The notes under the pieces were generated by a model, which was not told the DNA's origin, ran no database searches, and saw only the letters and a program-made list of their open reading frames with translations. Of a stretch of DNA of 48,857 bases, positions 42,838 to 48,857 are shown in pieces. Every line of letters begins with the position of its first letter. Position 1 is the stretch's first letter. The translations under genes were made by a program, and so were the position numbers. The DNA is from a bacterium (GTDB taxonomy: Bacteria > Desulfobacterota > JAPLJL01), in the NCBI GenBank assembly GCA_028713675.1, contig JAQTNV010000025.1, forward strand, positions 1-48,857. Reading direction: 5' to 3'.

Positions 42838-43614
42838 TTAAATCGGGTTATTATACTTCTCCAGAATTAGCTTGATCCTTTTGAAAACCACGTAATTTGT
42901 GCTGATCGCGATCAGAATAATAATAAAAATTAGAAAGTGTTGCTCGGTTCCTAACCATTTATGATAAAACCAAATAAAGATCGGACTGAATACCGAGCTG
43001 CCGGATATCAGGAATACCCTTTCCGGTCTTTGCATGAATCCGATATATATTTCCATCTTGAGCGTTTCGGATCTGGCTCTGGTATAACTGATCATCATTG
43101 AACCGGTAAAAGCCAGGAATGCAACCCAGAAAACCCAGCTATTGCGGTAAAAACCCATAATCCCCATGAATGTGAAAGCCTCAGAAAAACGATCCAGGGT
43201 TGAATCGAAAAAAGCACCGGATTGGGTTTCGTTCTTGGTGGCCCGGGCCACCCGGCCGTCGAACATATCGCAGGTTCCGGCGACAATCAGCGTCAGGCCG
43301 GCAAAACCGAATAAACCCCGGTAATATAAATATCCCGCGACCAACGATAAAAAAAATGAGGCCCCGGTGATGGTATTGGGTTTAATTCCGTGGCGGATGA
43401 AAAAACGCTCCGCCGGCCCGATTATCCAGAGCCAAAATTCCCTTAAAAAGAATGGCAACGGCAAGGAATCGCCAAGTTTTTTGATTTCGGCTTCGGATAA
43501 TTTCCTCCGTTTTCGGATAACGGCGAATACAGCCATGGCCAAGAACGTAATGGATACAATGGTTATTAAAGGAAATACACTTATCCAGAATTCCCGGCTG
43601 GCAGAATATTCCAT
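42838..43614 (-). CDS. CDP-alcohol phosphatidyltransferase family protein (second copy)
   Basis: A 258-residue membrane enzyme. The family signature DGxxARxxxxxxxxGxxxDxxxD is complete (DGRVARATKNETQSG then DSTLD). It is flanked by about six spans (FPLITIVSITFLAMAVFAVI, YLYYRGLFGFAGLTLIVAGT, and later ones). Such enzymes join a CDP-activated alcohol (diacylglycerol, archaeol or inositol-type partners) to an acceptor alcohol; substrates cannot be told. It follows its paralogue by 22 nt without a clear ribosome site, so translation is probably coupled. It converges with the propeller gene. Confidence 0.88.
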   Translation of the reverse strand: MEYSASREFWISVFPLITIVSITFLAMAVFAVIRKRRKLSEAEIKKLGDSLPLPFFLREFWLWIIGPAERFFIRHGIKPNTITGASFFLSLVAGYLYYRGLFGFAGLTLIVAGTCDMFDGRVARATKNETQSGAFFDSTLDRFSEAFTFMGIMGFYRNSWVFWVAFLAFTGSMMISYTRARSETLKMEIYIGFMQRPERVFLISGSSVFSPIFIWFYHKWLGTEQHFLIFIIILIAISTNYVVFKRIKLILEKYNNPI

Positions 43615-43636
43615 AATATTAGGGATTTAATATGAA

Positions 43637-44413
43637 TTACAATGGTTTATTATACTTATCCAGGATAAGTTTTATCCTTTTTAATACGACATAATTAGTG
43701 GTTACCGCGATCAGAATTAATATTGCAATAAGCAGGTATTGCTCGTTGCCCCACCATTTATGATAAATCACAACAATAATCGGACTGAATATCGTGGCTA
43801 CTGACAGAAAGAATATTCTTTCCGGCCTTTGCATGAATCCTTTCCAAATATCCATTTTCAAACCTTCCGCCCTGGCTCTGGTATAACTGATCATCATTGA
43901 ACCGGTAAAAGCCAGGAATGCGATCCAGAAAATCCAGGTTCCCTGGTAATAACCCATGATGCCCATGAACGTAAAAGCTTCGGAAAAACGATCCAGGGTT
44001 GAATCGAAAAAAGCCCCGGATTGGGTTTCGGTATGGGTTTTCCGTGCTATTCGGCCATCAAACATGTCGCAGGTAGCGCCGGCAATGCATATCCAGCCTG
44101 CCCAGGCCCACCAGCCGCGGTAATAGCAATATCCCGAAATCATCGCGATAAATACGGAAGCCGCGGTGATGGAATTCGGTTTTATCCCGTATTTTATGAA
44201 AAAACGCTCAAACGGCCCGATGACCCAGGTCCAGTATTCCCTTAAAAATAAAGGCAACGGCATGGAATCGCCGAGCTTTTTAATCTCAGCTTCCGTCAAT
44301 TTTTGGTTTTTTCGAACAATGGCGAATATACAACACGCCACGATAAAAAATCCGTTTATTAAAGCTAAAGGAAGCACGTTGATCCATAATTCCCGGCTGA
44401 CAGAATATTCCAT
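43637..44413 (-). CDS. CDP-alcohol phosphatidyltransferase family protein (first copy)
   Basis: A 258-residue paralogue of the downstream protein and equal in length. The motif is again complete: DMFDGRIARKTHTETQSGAF then DSTLD. Many blocks are shared, for example SMMISYTRARAE/SE and GIKPN[TS]ITGAS/ITAAS. Differences are concentrated in the spans and in the region before the motif, so the two copies may use different alcohols. GGAGG lies 9 nt before the ATG. Tandem duplicates are co-transcribed. Confidence 0.9.
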   Translation of the reverse strand: MEYSVSRELWINVLPLALINGFFIVACCIFAIVRKNQKLTEAEIKKLGDSMPLPLFLREYWTWVIGPFERFFIKYGIKPNSITAASVFIAMISGYCYYRGWWAWAGWICIAGATCDMFDGRIARKTHTETQSGAFFDSTLDRFSEAFTFMGIMGYYQGTWIFWIAFLAFTGSMMISYTRARAEGLKMDIWKGFMQRPERIFFLSVATIFSPIIVVIYHKWWGNEQYLLIAILILIAVTTNYVVLKRIKLILDKYNKPL

Positions 44414-44445
44414 TTAGATTTTCCTCCGTCTTTGAAAATTTTAGA

Positions 44446-44510
44446 TCCTTCGCCTTTGAGCTCAGGATGATAAAAAAATGTCATTCTGAGCGATAGCGAA
44501 GAATCTGATA
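44446..44510. repeat. REP-type element with TCATTCTGAGCG
   Basis: CCTTCGCCTTTGAGCTCAGG and TCATTCTGAGCGATAGCGAA (about 44448-44510) are the familiar pair of words in interspersed repeats of many uncultured bacteria. It lies between the phosphatidyltransferase and tRNA genes. Confidence 0.6.
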
Positions 44511-44571
44511 TTTTTTAAATATATATAATATATTCCTTATATTTAACCCTTTTCATTCCAACCCGGCCAAA

Positions 44572-44599
44572 TTGACAAAAACCGGTCTTACATTATAAT
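44572..44599 (+). promoter_or_regulatory. consensus sigma70 promoter of tRNA-Gln
   Basis: TTGACA (44572-44577), 16-nt spacer, TATAAT (44594-44599): both hexamers match the consensus exactly. Start expected near 44606, 17 nt ahead of the tRNA. Confidence 0.8.
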
Positions 44600-44622
44600 C
44601 TCGAAGAGTTATTTGCAAGCTT

Positions 44623-44696
44623 TGGGGAATCGTCCAACGGCAGGACACCAGACTCTGGATCTGGCTATCTAGGTTCGAATCCTAGTTCCCCAGCCA
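44623..44696 (+). tRNA. tRNA-Gln (anticodon CTG)
   Basis: The acceptor arm TGGGGAA pairs with TTCCCCA. The anticodon stem CCAGA/TCTGG encloses loop CTCTGGA with CTG at 44655-44657. The T arm is CTAGG-TTCGAAT-CCTAG. G and encoded CCA follow (74 nt). A consensus promoter lies just upstream. Confidence 0.97.
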
Positions 44697-44806
44697 TTTT
44701 AGAGCCAGTAGTTAGTCAGTTGGTGAGTTGGTGTGTTTGTAATTAATAAAAAATCATTTTGGTATTGCCAACTACTAACTCTCTAAAAACCAACTCACTG
44801 CTTTTC

Positions 44807-44881
44807 GGTCCCATCGTCTAGCGGTTAGGACACCGGCCTCTCAAGCCGGTAGCACGGGTTCGATTCCCGTTGGGACCGCCA
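44807..44881 (+). tRNA. tRNA-Glu (anticodon CTC)
   Basis: The acceptor arm GGTCCCA pairs with TGGGACC. The anticodon stem CCGGC/GCCGG encloses loop CTCTCAA with CTC at 44840-44842. The T arm is ACGGG-TTCGATT-CCCGT. G and encoded CCA follow (75 nt). It lies 110 nt after tRNA-Gln and may share its transcript; the gap holds AGTTGGTG-type tandem repeats. Confidence 0.97.
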
Positions 44882-45005
44882 ATTTTTTATACCTCCCTAC
44901 TTCGGTTTAATAATGAAGAGGGCGGTTTATCGCCGCCCGCTATCCTTTGCCTTATGTTATTTATCATTTATAATATCAAGCATCTGATTTATATTTTTCT
45001 TCCAT

Positions 45006-45662
45006 ATGACCACACCCCCTAACCCCAAACCTGTCAGGGTTCCCTTACGGAAGCGGCTCAAGAATTATTTCCTGGCCGGTATTCTGGTTACCGTCCCGGT
45101 GGTGATCACGATCTGGGTGATCGTCGTCTTCATCGGCTGGACCGACAATTTCCTGGATTTCCTCCCTCCCCGCTTCCACCCTCACACTTACATCCCAATC
45201 CCCGGATGGGGGATCATCATAACCGTGATCCTCATTCTTTTCTCAGGGATAGTCGCGACCAACATCCTGGGAAAAAGGATTCTTTCCTTCTGGGATCACC
45301 AGGTCGAAAGGATTCCTCTGATTCGGAGCATTTACAGTTCCGTCCGCCAGCTTCTACAATCGCTTTTCTTGCAGACCGACCAGAAATTCCAGCGGGTGGT
45401 CCTGATCGAGTTTCCCCGCCCCGGGATGTATACCGTCGCCTTCATCACCGGAAAGACCAAGCAAGAGGTCCTCGACAAAACCGGGAAGCGGCTGCTCAAT
45501 ATCTTCTATCCTACCACCCCCAACCCCACTACCGGTTTTTTCATCATGCTCCCGGAGGATGAGGTCACGGAATTGGATATGTCGGTTGAAGACGCTTTCA
45601 AGTTGCTCATCTCGGGAGGCTTCCTATCCGAAGAGACCACCCGCATAATCATCAAGCATTAA
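45006..45662 (+). CDS. DUF502 family membrane protein
   Basis: A 218-residue protein with two membrane spans near the N-terminus (YFLAGILVTVPVVITIWVIV and IIITVILILFSGIVATNILG) and a soluble C-terminal part. Family signatures are the RIPLIRSIYSSVRQLLQSLF segment, VVLIEFPRPGMYTVAFITG, and FYPTTPNPTTGFFIMLPEDE. The function of DUF502 is unknown; plant relatives (COV/LCV) are membrane proteins of vascular patterning. An intrinsic terminator follows. Confidence 0.92.
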   Translation: MTTPPNPKPVRVPLRKRLKNYFLAGILVTVPVVITIWVIVVFIGWTDNFLDFLPPRFHPHTYIPIPGWGIIITVILILFSGIVATNILGKRILSFWDHQVERIPLIRSIYSSVRQLLQSLFLQTDQKFQRVVLIEFPRPGMYTVAFITGKTKQEVLDKTGKRLLNIFYPTTPNPTTGFFIMLPEDEVTELDMSVEDAFKLLISGGFLSEETTRIIIKH

Positions 45663-45714
45663 GCTAAAGTACAATTAAATTAAGGGAGATATACCGCTGG
45701 TAGGTGTAATGGAG

Positions 45715-45739
45715 GGGCGCAATTAAATGCGCCCTTTTT
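45715..45739 (+). terminator. intrinsic terminator of the DUF502 gene
   Basis: GGGCGC (45715-45720), 8-nt loop, GCGCCC (45729-45734), then five T. It also separates the gene from the convergent toxin gene. Confidence 0.8.
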
Positions 45740-45746
45740 CAATCTT

Positions 45747-46007
45747 TCATCGGTAAATGTCTTTGCGATGGCCTATTTTCAGGACTGCGATAATTATCTG
45801 GAGCCGGTCCACGCTATAGATAACCCGATAAAATCCTACACGGATCCGGTACACATCATCATAACCGGCGAGCTTCCGGCATCCGCGCGGGCATGGATTC
45901 TCTGCGAGTTTAATAATTGCGTTTACTACTCGAACCTGATCGGAACGAGAAATGTTTCGCAGTTGCTTCTCGGCGGTGGCGGAAACTTCGATTTTATAGC
46001 GCGCCAT
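45747..46007 (-). CDS. RelE/ParE-family toxin
   Basis: An 86-residue protein with the RelE-type fold: YKIEVSATAEKQLRNISRSD, VVNAIIKLAENPCPRGCRKL, and the core strands DVYRIRVGFYRVIYSVD followed by IIIAVLKIGHRKDIY. The Arg/Lys and His pattern of the end matches RelE mRNA interferases that cleave at the ribosome, but ParE gyrase toxins have the same fold. Its start overlaps the antitoxin stop by 14 nt, the usual arrangement with the antitoxin first. No mobile element is adjacent. Confidence 0.92.
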   Translation of the reverse strand: MARYKIEVSATAEKQLRNISRSDQVRVVNAIIKLAENPCPRGCRKLAGYDDVYRIRVGFYRVIYSVDRLQIIIAVLKIGHRKDIYR

Positions 46008-46218
46008 TGAGCTTTAGATCGCGGATAACGTCCGCTAACGGCCGGGTCGGCTCCCGACGGAGCTTTTTTACTTCCTCGATGTCTTCCATTTCTTCCAGCT
46101 TGTCGAGCAAAGCATCCTGCACGAAACGATTGATTTTCAGACCCCGATCGCGGCATACACTTTCGACCGCTTTTTTTACCCGGCCGTCGATCCGGGCCGC
46201 CAGCTGTGCTTGAGCCAT
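45994..46218 (-). CDS. ribbon-helix-helix antitoxin
   Basis: A 74-residue protein. The N-terminus QAQLAARIDGRVKKAVESVC is a ribbon-helix-helix strand and first helix, and RGLKINRFVQDALLDKLEEM the second; the C-terminal tail EVKKLRREPTRPLADVIRDL should wrap the toxin. ATG 46218 has GGAGGAG about 8 nt upstream; a longer reading to 46272 would run through the operator and is not credible. Three 10-bp-spaced repeats just upstream are the probable autoregulatory operator. Confidence 0.85.
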   Translation of the reverse strand: MAQAQLAARIDGRVKKAVESVCRDRGLKINRFVQDALLDKLEEMEDIEEVKKLRREPTRPLADVIRDLKLNGAL

Positions 46219-46237
46219 CGTTGTCTCCTCCTTTATT

Positions 46238-46265
46238 TGATAGCAAATGATAGCATATGATATCA
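46238..46265. promoter_or_regulatory. operator of the toxin-antitoxin pair: three 10-bp-period repeats
   Basis: TGATAGCA (46238-46245), TGATAGCA (46248-46255) and TGATATCA (46258-46265) recur exactly every 10 bp, one helical turn. This lets ribbon-helix-helix dimers bind side by side on one face. It lies just upstream of the antitoxin ribosome site. Confidence 0.65.
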
Positions 46266-46329
46266 TAATCATCCAGTCCGGACCTGACAGACTTATGGCT
46301 TGAGAAGTATTACTTGAATGCCAGCAATA

Positions 46330-46356
46330 AGAAGGCGGCCTTTCGGCCGCCTCTTC
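46330..46356. terminator. hairpin, possible bidirectional terminator
   Basis: AGAAGGCGGCC and GGCCGCCTCTTCT form a nearly perfect hairpin around TTTC. No long T-run follows, so a terminator role is tentative. It lies between the beta-barrel-like gene and the toxin-antitoxin pair (spacer 46219-46401). Confidence 0.5.
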
Positions 46357-46401
46357 TAACCCGATTAATCGGGCAATTACATTCCTTGCTTTGCGCTTTT
46401 A

Positions 46402-47076
46402 TTATATCCAGAACGACATTCCGAGTTTGATGGGGATAAATCCCGTCCCCCTCATCTGATAAATTCCCACGGTGACTTCAGATTCAATGAAAAGACAGGC
46501 ATTCGGCGAGAGGTAATAATCCAGTCCCAGGCCGAAGGTTAAAAACATGGCGTTGATGATATCCCGCTCCCAGATATCATCAACGGGAAGCGAAGGATAA
46601 TTATCGGTAATATCGCCCGAGTAATGGGCGGTGATTTTGTCCTTTACGCCCCGGCTATATCCCAAACCGGGCCGGGCATAAGGCGAAAATTGGGTCCGGC
46701 CCCGGGGGATAAAGAATTTAACCGTGGTCGCCACCGTGGTAAACGACAGGTTGCCGCCTTTGACGGAGCAATTAGTATTGTCATATCGGCAGATGGCCAG
46801 GGTATTCTTGTAGCTCCCGGAGTCCAGGCTAAAGAGGGAATAGTCAACGCTCACCTGGGGTATGAGGAAAGAAACGACTTTGTACCCCACCCCGCCGCCC
46901 AGGCTGAAGACCGGGCGCCAGTAAGAATCATAAGCGCCCGGACCGACGTTGTAGGATATCCCGCCGTTGAGAGAAAACATTAACTTTCCATCATCAGCCT
47001 TCAGGGAAGAAGCCGTGGCCAGGATGATGACGGGGATGACAAGAGATATTTTAAGGATTTTTATAAAATGAGACAT
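46402..47076 (-). CDS. probable outer-membrane beta-barrel protein
   Basis: A 224-residue exported protein. Signal peptide ISLVIPVIILATASSLKA, then alternating strands (LMFSLNGGISYNVGPG, FSLGGGVGYKVVSFLIPQVS, TTVATTVKFFIPRG, YARPGLGYSRGV, FGLGLDYYLSPNACLFIE) ending in KLGMSFWI, with a terminal aromatic residue. The pattern resembles OmpA/OmpW-type small barrels, but no family is certain. Unrelated in sequence to the barrel-like protein at 39875. Its ATG is followed upstream by repeat sequence; no strong ribosome site. Confidence 0.7.
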   Translation of the reverse strand: MSHFIKILKISLVIPVIILATASSLKADDGKLMFSLNGGISYNVGPGAYDSYWRPVFSLGGGVGYKVVSFLIPQVSVDYSLFSLDSGSYKNTLAICRYDNTNCSVKGGNLSFTTVATTVKFFIPRGRTQFSPYARPGLGYSRGVKDKITAHYSGDITDNYPSLPVDDIWERDIINAMFLTFGLGLDYYLSPNACLFIESEVTVGIYQMRGTGFIPIKLGMSFWI

Positions 47077-47089
47077 TTGTTCCTAGCCT

Positions 47090-47215
47090 TTGTCTGTCCT
47101 TCCCGCCCTTCGGCGAAGTTTACACTGAGCGGAGCGAATGTGCTCAGGATAAACTCCAGCGGGAATCCAGTGTTTCCAAGAATTTCCTGGATCCCTGCTT
47201 TCGCAGGGATGACAT
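47090..47215. repeat. REP-type repeats (CTGAGCGGAGCGAA and GGGAATCCAG/CCCTGC hairpin)
   Basis: CCTTCGGCGAAG...CACTGAGCGGAGCGAA is followed by GGGAATCCAG (47161-47170), CCTGGATCCC and the hairpin CCCTGC-TTTC-GCAGGG (47193-47208). These words are typical of interspersed palindromes of environmental bacteria; translated they give the familiar false peptide VIPAKAGIQ. Confidence 0.75.
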
Positions 47216-47236
47216 CTGTGATTCCTCCCAGCGTAT

Positions 47237-48857
47237 TTAATCTTTCGCCCTGCGCCTTGCCCCCTGCGCCTTGCGTGTCATTGCTGCAAACCATAACCCG
47301 ATCAGGACAAATCCGATTAGGCCCAGCGGGTCGCCCGGCTGGCTTGGACCGACCGTACAGCCGCAGCCACCGGAATCCCCTTCCGTCTTAGCCGGGGTTT
47401 CGATGCCTTGGACCTGGTTTCCGGAGGGATCACGGGAAGCAATTTGGCACACATACCTGGTCCCGGGCAAAAGCCCGGAAACCTCAACCTGGTGATCCAG
47501 GGTGAAAGACTGGGCGCCGAAATCGCCCGCCGTGGTGTCGATTTCCCGTCGAAGTTTGATCTCGGAGCTGGCGAGTTCATCAGTTTTCCAGGAAAGTGAA
47601 ATTGAGGTTTTCCCGTTATCCACCGAAAGATCCGAAACCACCGGGGCGGCGGTATCGGGCACCCGGGTCTCCGGGAATCCCGGGTCGTTAAAAACCCCGT
47701 TCAGATTTAATTTTCCGTAACCGCCGTTTGGATTCGGTGCCGATCCGGTAAAAGCGTCCAGAATGGCGTGCCCGGACAAAAGGGACAGGATTTTATCGAA
47801 ATCCAGGGCCGGGGATCTTTCCAGCATCAGGGCCGCCGCCCCGGAGACAAACGGGGCCGCCAGGCTGGAGCCGGAAAGGACCGAATGAAAATCATCCACT
47901 ATGAGTTCCGACATGTCGAATACCTTGGAGGAAAAAGCGGAGGCGATCATCTCGCCCGGGGCCACGAACTCCGGCTTAAGGCGCCCGTCCCGGGTGGGGC
48001 CGTGGCTCGAGAAATTCGAGATCTGCCCGGTTTGAATCCCGGTGCGCCGTTCGGTTCTCCCGTCCAGGTCCACCCACTCGGTCCGGGAAACGAAGGAGCC
48101 GACGCTGAAAACCCCATCGGCGGTCGCGGGAATCACCAGGGACTTTTTATCGTCGCCGCCGATATAATTTAAAGAAGGGGTGGAAGAATTTTCCGGACCC
48201 GTCCCGGAGAACGAGGAAAATACCGCGTTGTCGGAATTGATCCAGGCGTCGAACGGGATGGGGTTCCCCCCTCCTTCCGTCCGGGTGACCAGGACCCAGT
48301 CATAGCTCCGGAGCCCGCTGAACACGGCGTTCTGGTCCGCGGGGGAGATGGTGATCAGGGCCTGGCGGGCGGAATTGACCGGGTTGATCTCCCGCGGGGT
48401 ATCGATTGTGATCCGGGCGATGGCCTTGGACCCGTCATACAGCTTGGACTCGATGACATCGGTCTGGGCGGAGGAATACCCGGTCTGGTCCAGGATTTCC
48501 AGGTGATCGGTTTTCTCGGCCCCGAGCGAGATTTGGAGGAAATCACCCGGCGCCGGCGGATTATACCAGAGCTCGATCACGATCGGATTGTCGCCCAGAT
48601 CGACCGTATCCATGGCTAGCCGGGAGTACGCGGGCTGGGAGGCGGCGCTATAGCCCAGGTGGATCAGGTTTTTCCCGCTGGAATCGGCGGCCTCATTGCC
48701 CGCCGAAACCACGAAAATCCTTCCCGGGCCATGCCTTTCGGCCAGTTCGATTTCCATCGGGGAACTGCCGTCGTGGGCCCCCTCATTCGTGCCCAGACTG
48801 ATATTGATCACGGCGGGAAGGTTCAGGGCGGCGGCCTTCCCGAGGAGATAATCCACC
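47237..48857 (-). CDS. secreted subtilisin-like (S8) serine protease, 5' part outside the window
   Basis: About 539 C-terminal residues of a peptidase. NISLGTNEGAHDG and VVSAGNEAADSSG (oxyanion Asn) belong to the S8 domain. The catalytic Ser is in LSGSSLAAPFVSGAAALM. The domain is interrupted by a long beta-rich insert (roughly residues 55-280 of the visible part) as in lactocepin-like subtilases. A fibronectin-III-like module follows (VSDLSVDNGKTSISLSWKTD). The end is a Gly-Cys-rich motif (GGCGCTVGPSQPGDP), one hydrophobic span (LGLIGFVLIGLWFAAM) and a basic tail, like CTERM-type sorting signals. The catalytic Asp and His lie beyond the edge. The basic tail is encoded by a 14-nt tandem repeat (47248-47275). 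Confidence 0.88.
   Translation of the reverse strand, partial: VDYLLGKAAALNLPAVINISLGTNEGAHDGSSPMEIELAERHGPGRIFVVSAGNEAADSSGKNLIHLGYSAASQPAYSRLAMDTVDLGDNPIVIELWYNPPAPGDFLQISLGAEKTDHLEILDQTGYSSAQTDVIESKLYDGSKAIARITIDTPREINPVNSARQALITISPADQNAVFSGLRSYDWVLVTRTEGGGNPIPFDAWINSDNAVFSSFSGTGPENSSTPSLNYIGGDDKKSLVIPATADGVFSVGSFVSRTEWVDLDGRTERRTGIQTGQISNFSSHGPTRDGRLKPEFVAPGEMIASAFSSKVFDMSELIVDDFHSVLSGSSLAAPFVSGAAALMLERSPALDFDKILSLLSGHAILDAFTGSAPNPNGGYGKLNLNGVFNDPGFPETRVPDTAAPVVSDLSVDNGKTSISLSWKTDELASSEIKLRREIDTTAGDFGAQSFTLDHQVEVSGLLPGTRYVCQIASRDPSGNQVQGIETPAKTEGDSGGCGCTVGPSQPGDPLGLIGFVLIGLWFAAMTRKAQGARRRAKD

Noticed and set aside
44920..44945. Hairpin GGGCGG...CCGCCC after tRNA-Glu
   Set aside because: No T-run follows; a terminator role could not be supported.
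47061..47294. Frame containing VIPAKAGIQ
   Set aside because: Known false peptide encoded by interspersed palindromic repeats.

Overview
The window looks like a stretch of chromosome from an uncultured Gram-negative bacterium of deltaproteobacterial type (Desulfobacterota/Myxococcota-like). Evidence: lipoproteins and beta-barrel-like exported proteins imply an outer membrane. PilZ, DUF4388, GGDEF and HD-GYP signalling proteins are dense. A TatT-type TRAP (TPAT) transporter, an IHF/HU protein and an RpoD-like sigma factor are present. No rRNA or other decisive phylogenetic marker is present, so the placement is an inference. No phage, IS element, CRISPR array or replication origin was found, and no gene-free stretch exceeds 300 bases.

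Layout. 1-11 kb: gyrB (partial, minus), an O-antigen-ligase/TPR membrane protein, a receiver-DUF4388-TPR protein bracketed by two copies of a foldback repeat, a CheY-like regulator, tRNA-Arg, an HU/IHF protein, then a run of PilZ, M50 protease, PilZ, response regulator and YbbR genes. 11-14.5 kb: RNase HI, xseB and an MltD-like lytic transglycosylase on minus; a Fis-type HTH gene and thiE on plus. 14.5-19 kb: a tight group of four exported proteins (an 11-residue-repeat/LPP20-like protein, its LPP20-like paralogue, a DUF1573 protein and a transglutaminase with carboxypeptidase-regulatory-like domains). 19-27.5 kb: rpoD-like sigma factor, alpha/beta hydrolase, moeA, ResB-like protein, then an HD-GYP regulator divergent from a GAF-GGDEF cyclase.

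27.5-34.2 kb: the most distinctive block, a minus-strand operon dctQ-dctM-tatT-tatP-tatP-SRPBCC behind a strong candidate promoter. It encodes a TPR-associated TRAP transporter with two P components and an exported double START-like protein, plausibly an importer of a hydrophobic ligand. 34.2-42.7 kb: housekeeping genes mtaB, rnc and der with an HprK-like P-loop protein between rnc and der, then BrkB/YihY, an outer-membrane-type protein, and a YfgM-like/BamB-like pair reminiscent of the enterobacterial yfgM-bamB-der neighbourhood. 42.7-48.9 kb: two tandem CDP-alcohol phosphatidyltransferases, tRNA-Gln and tRNA-Glu, a DUF502 protein, a RelE-type toxin-antitoxin pair with a 10-bp-periodic operator, a beta-barrel-like protein and the 3' part of a secreted subtilisin-like protease.

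Intergenic DNA holds several families of small repeats: foldbacks with CACGGAT/ATCCGTG arms, heptamer-periodic tracts, GTAG-stem-TTTA-stem hairpins and widespread REP-type palindromes.
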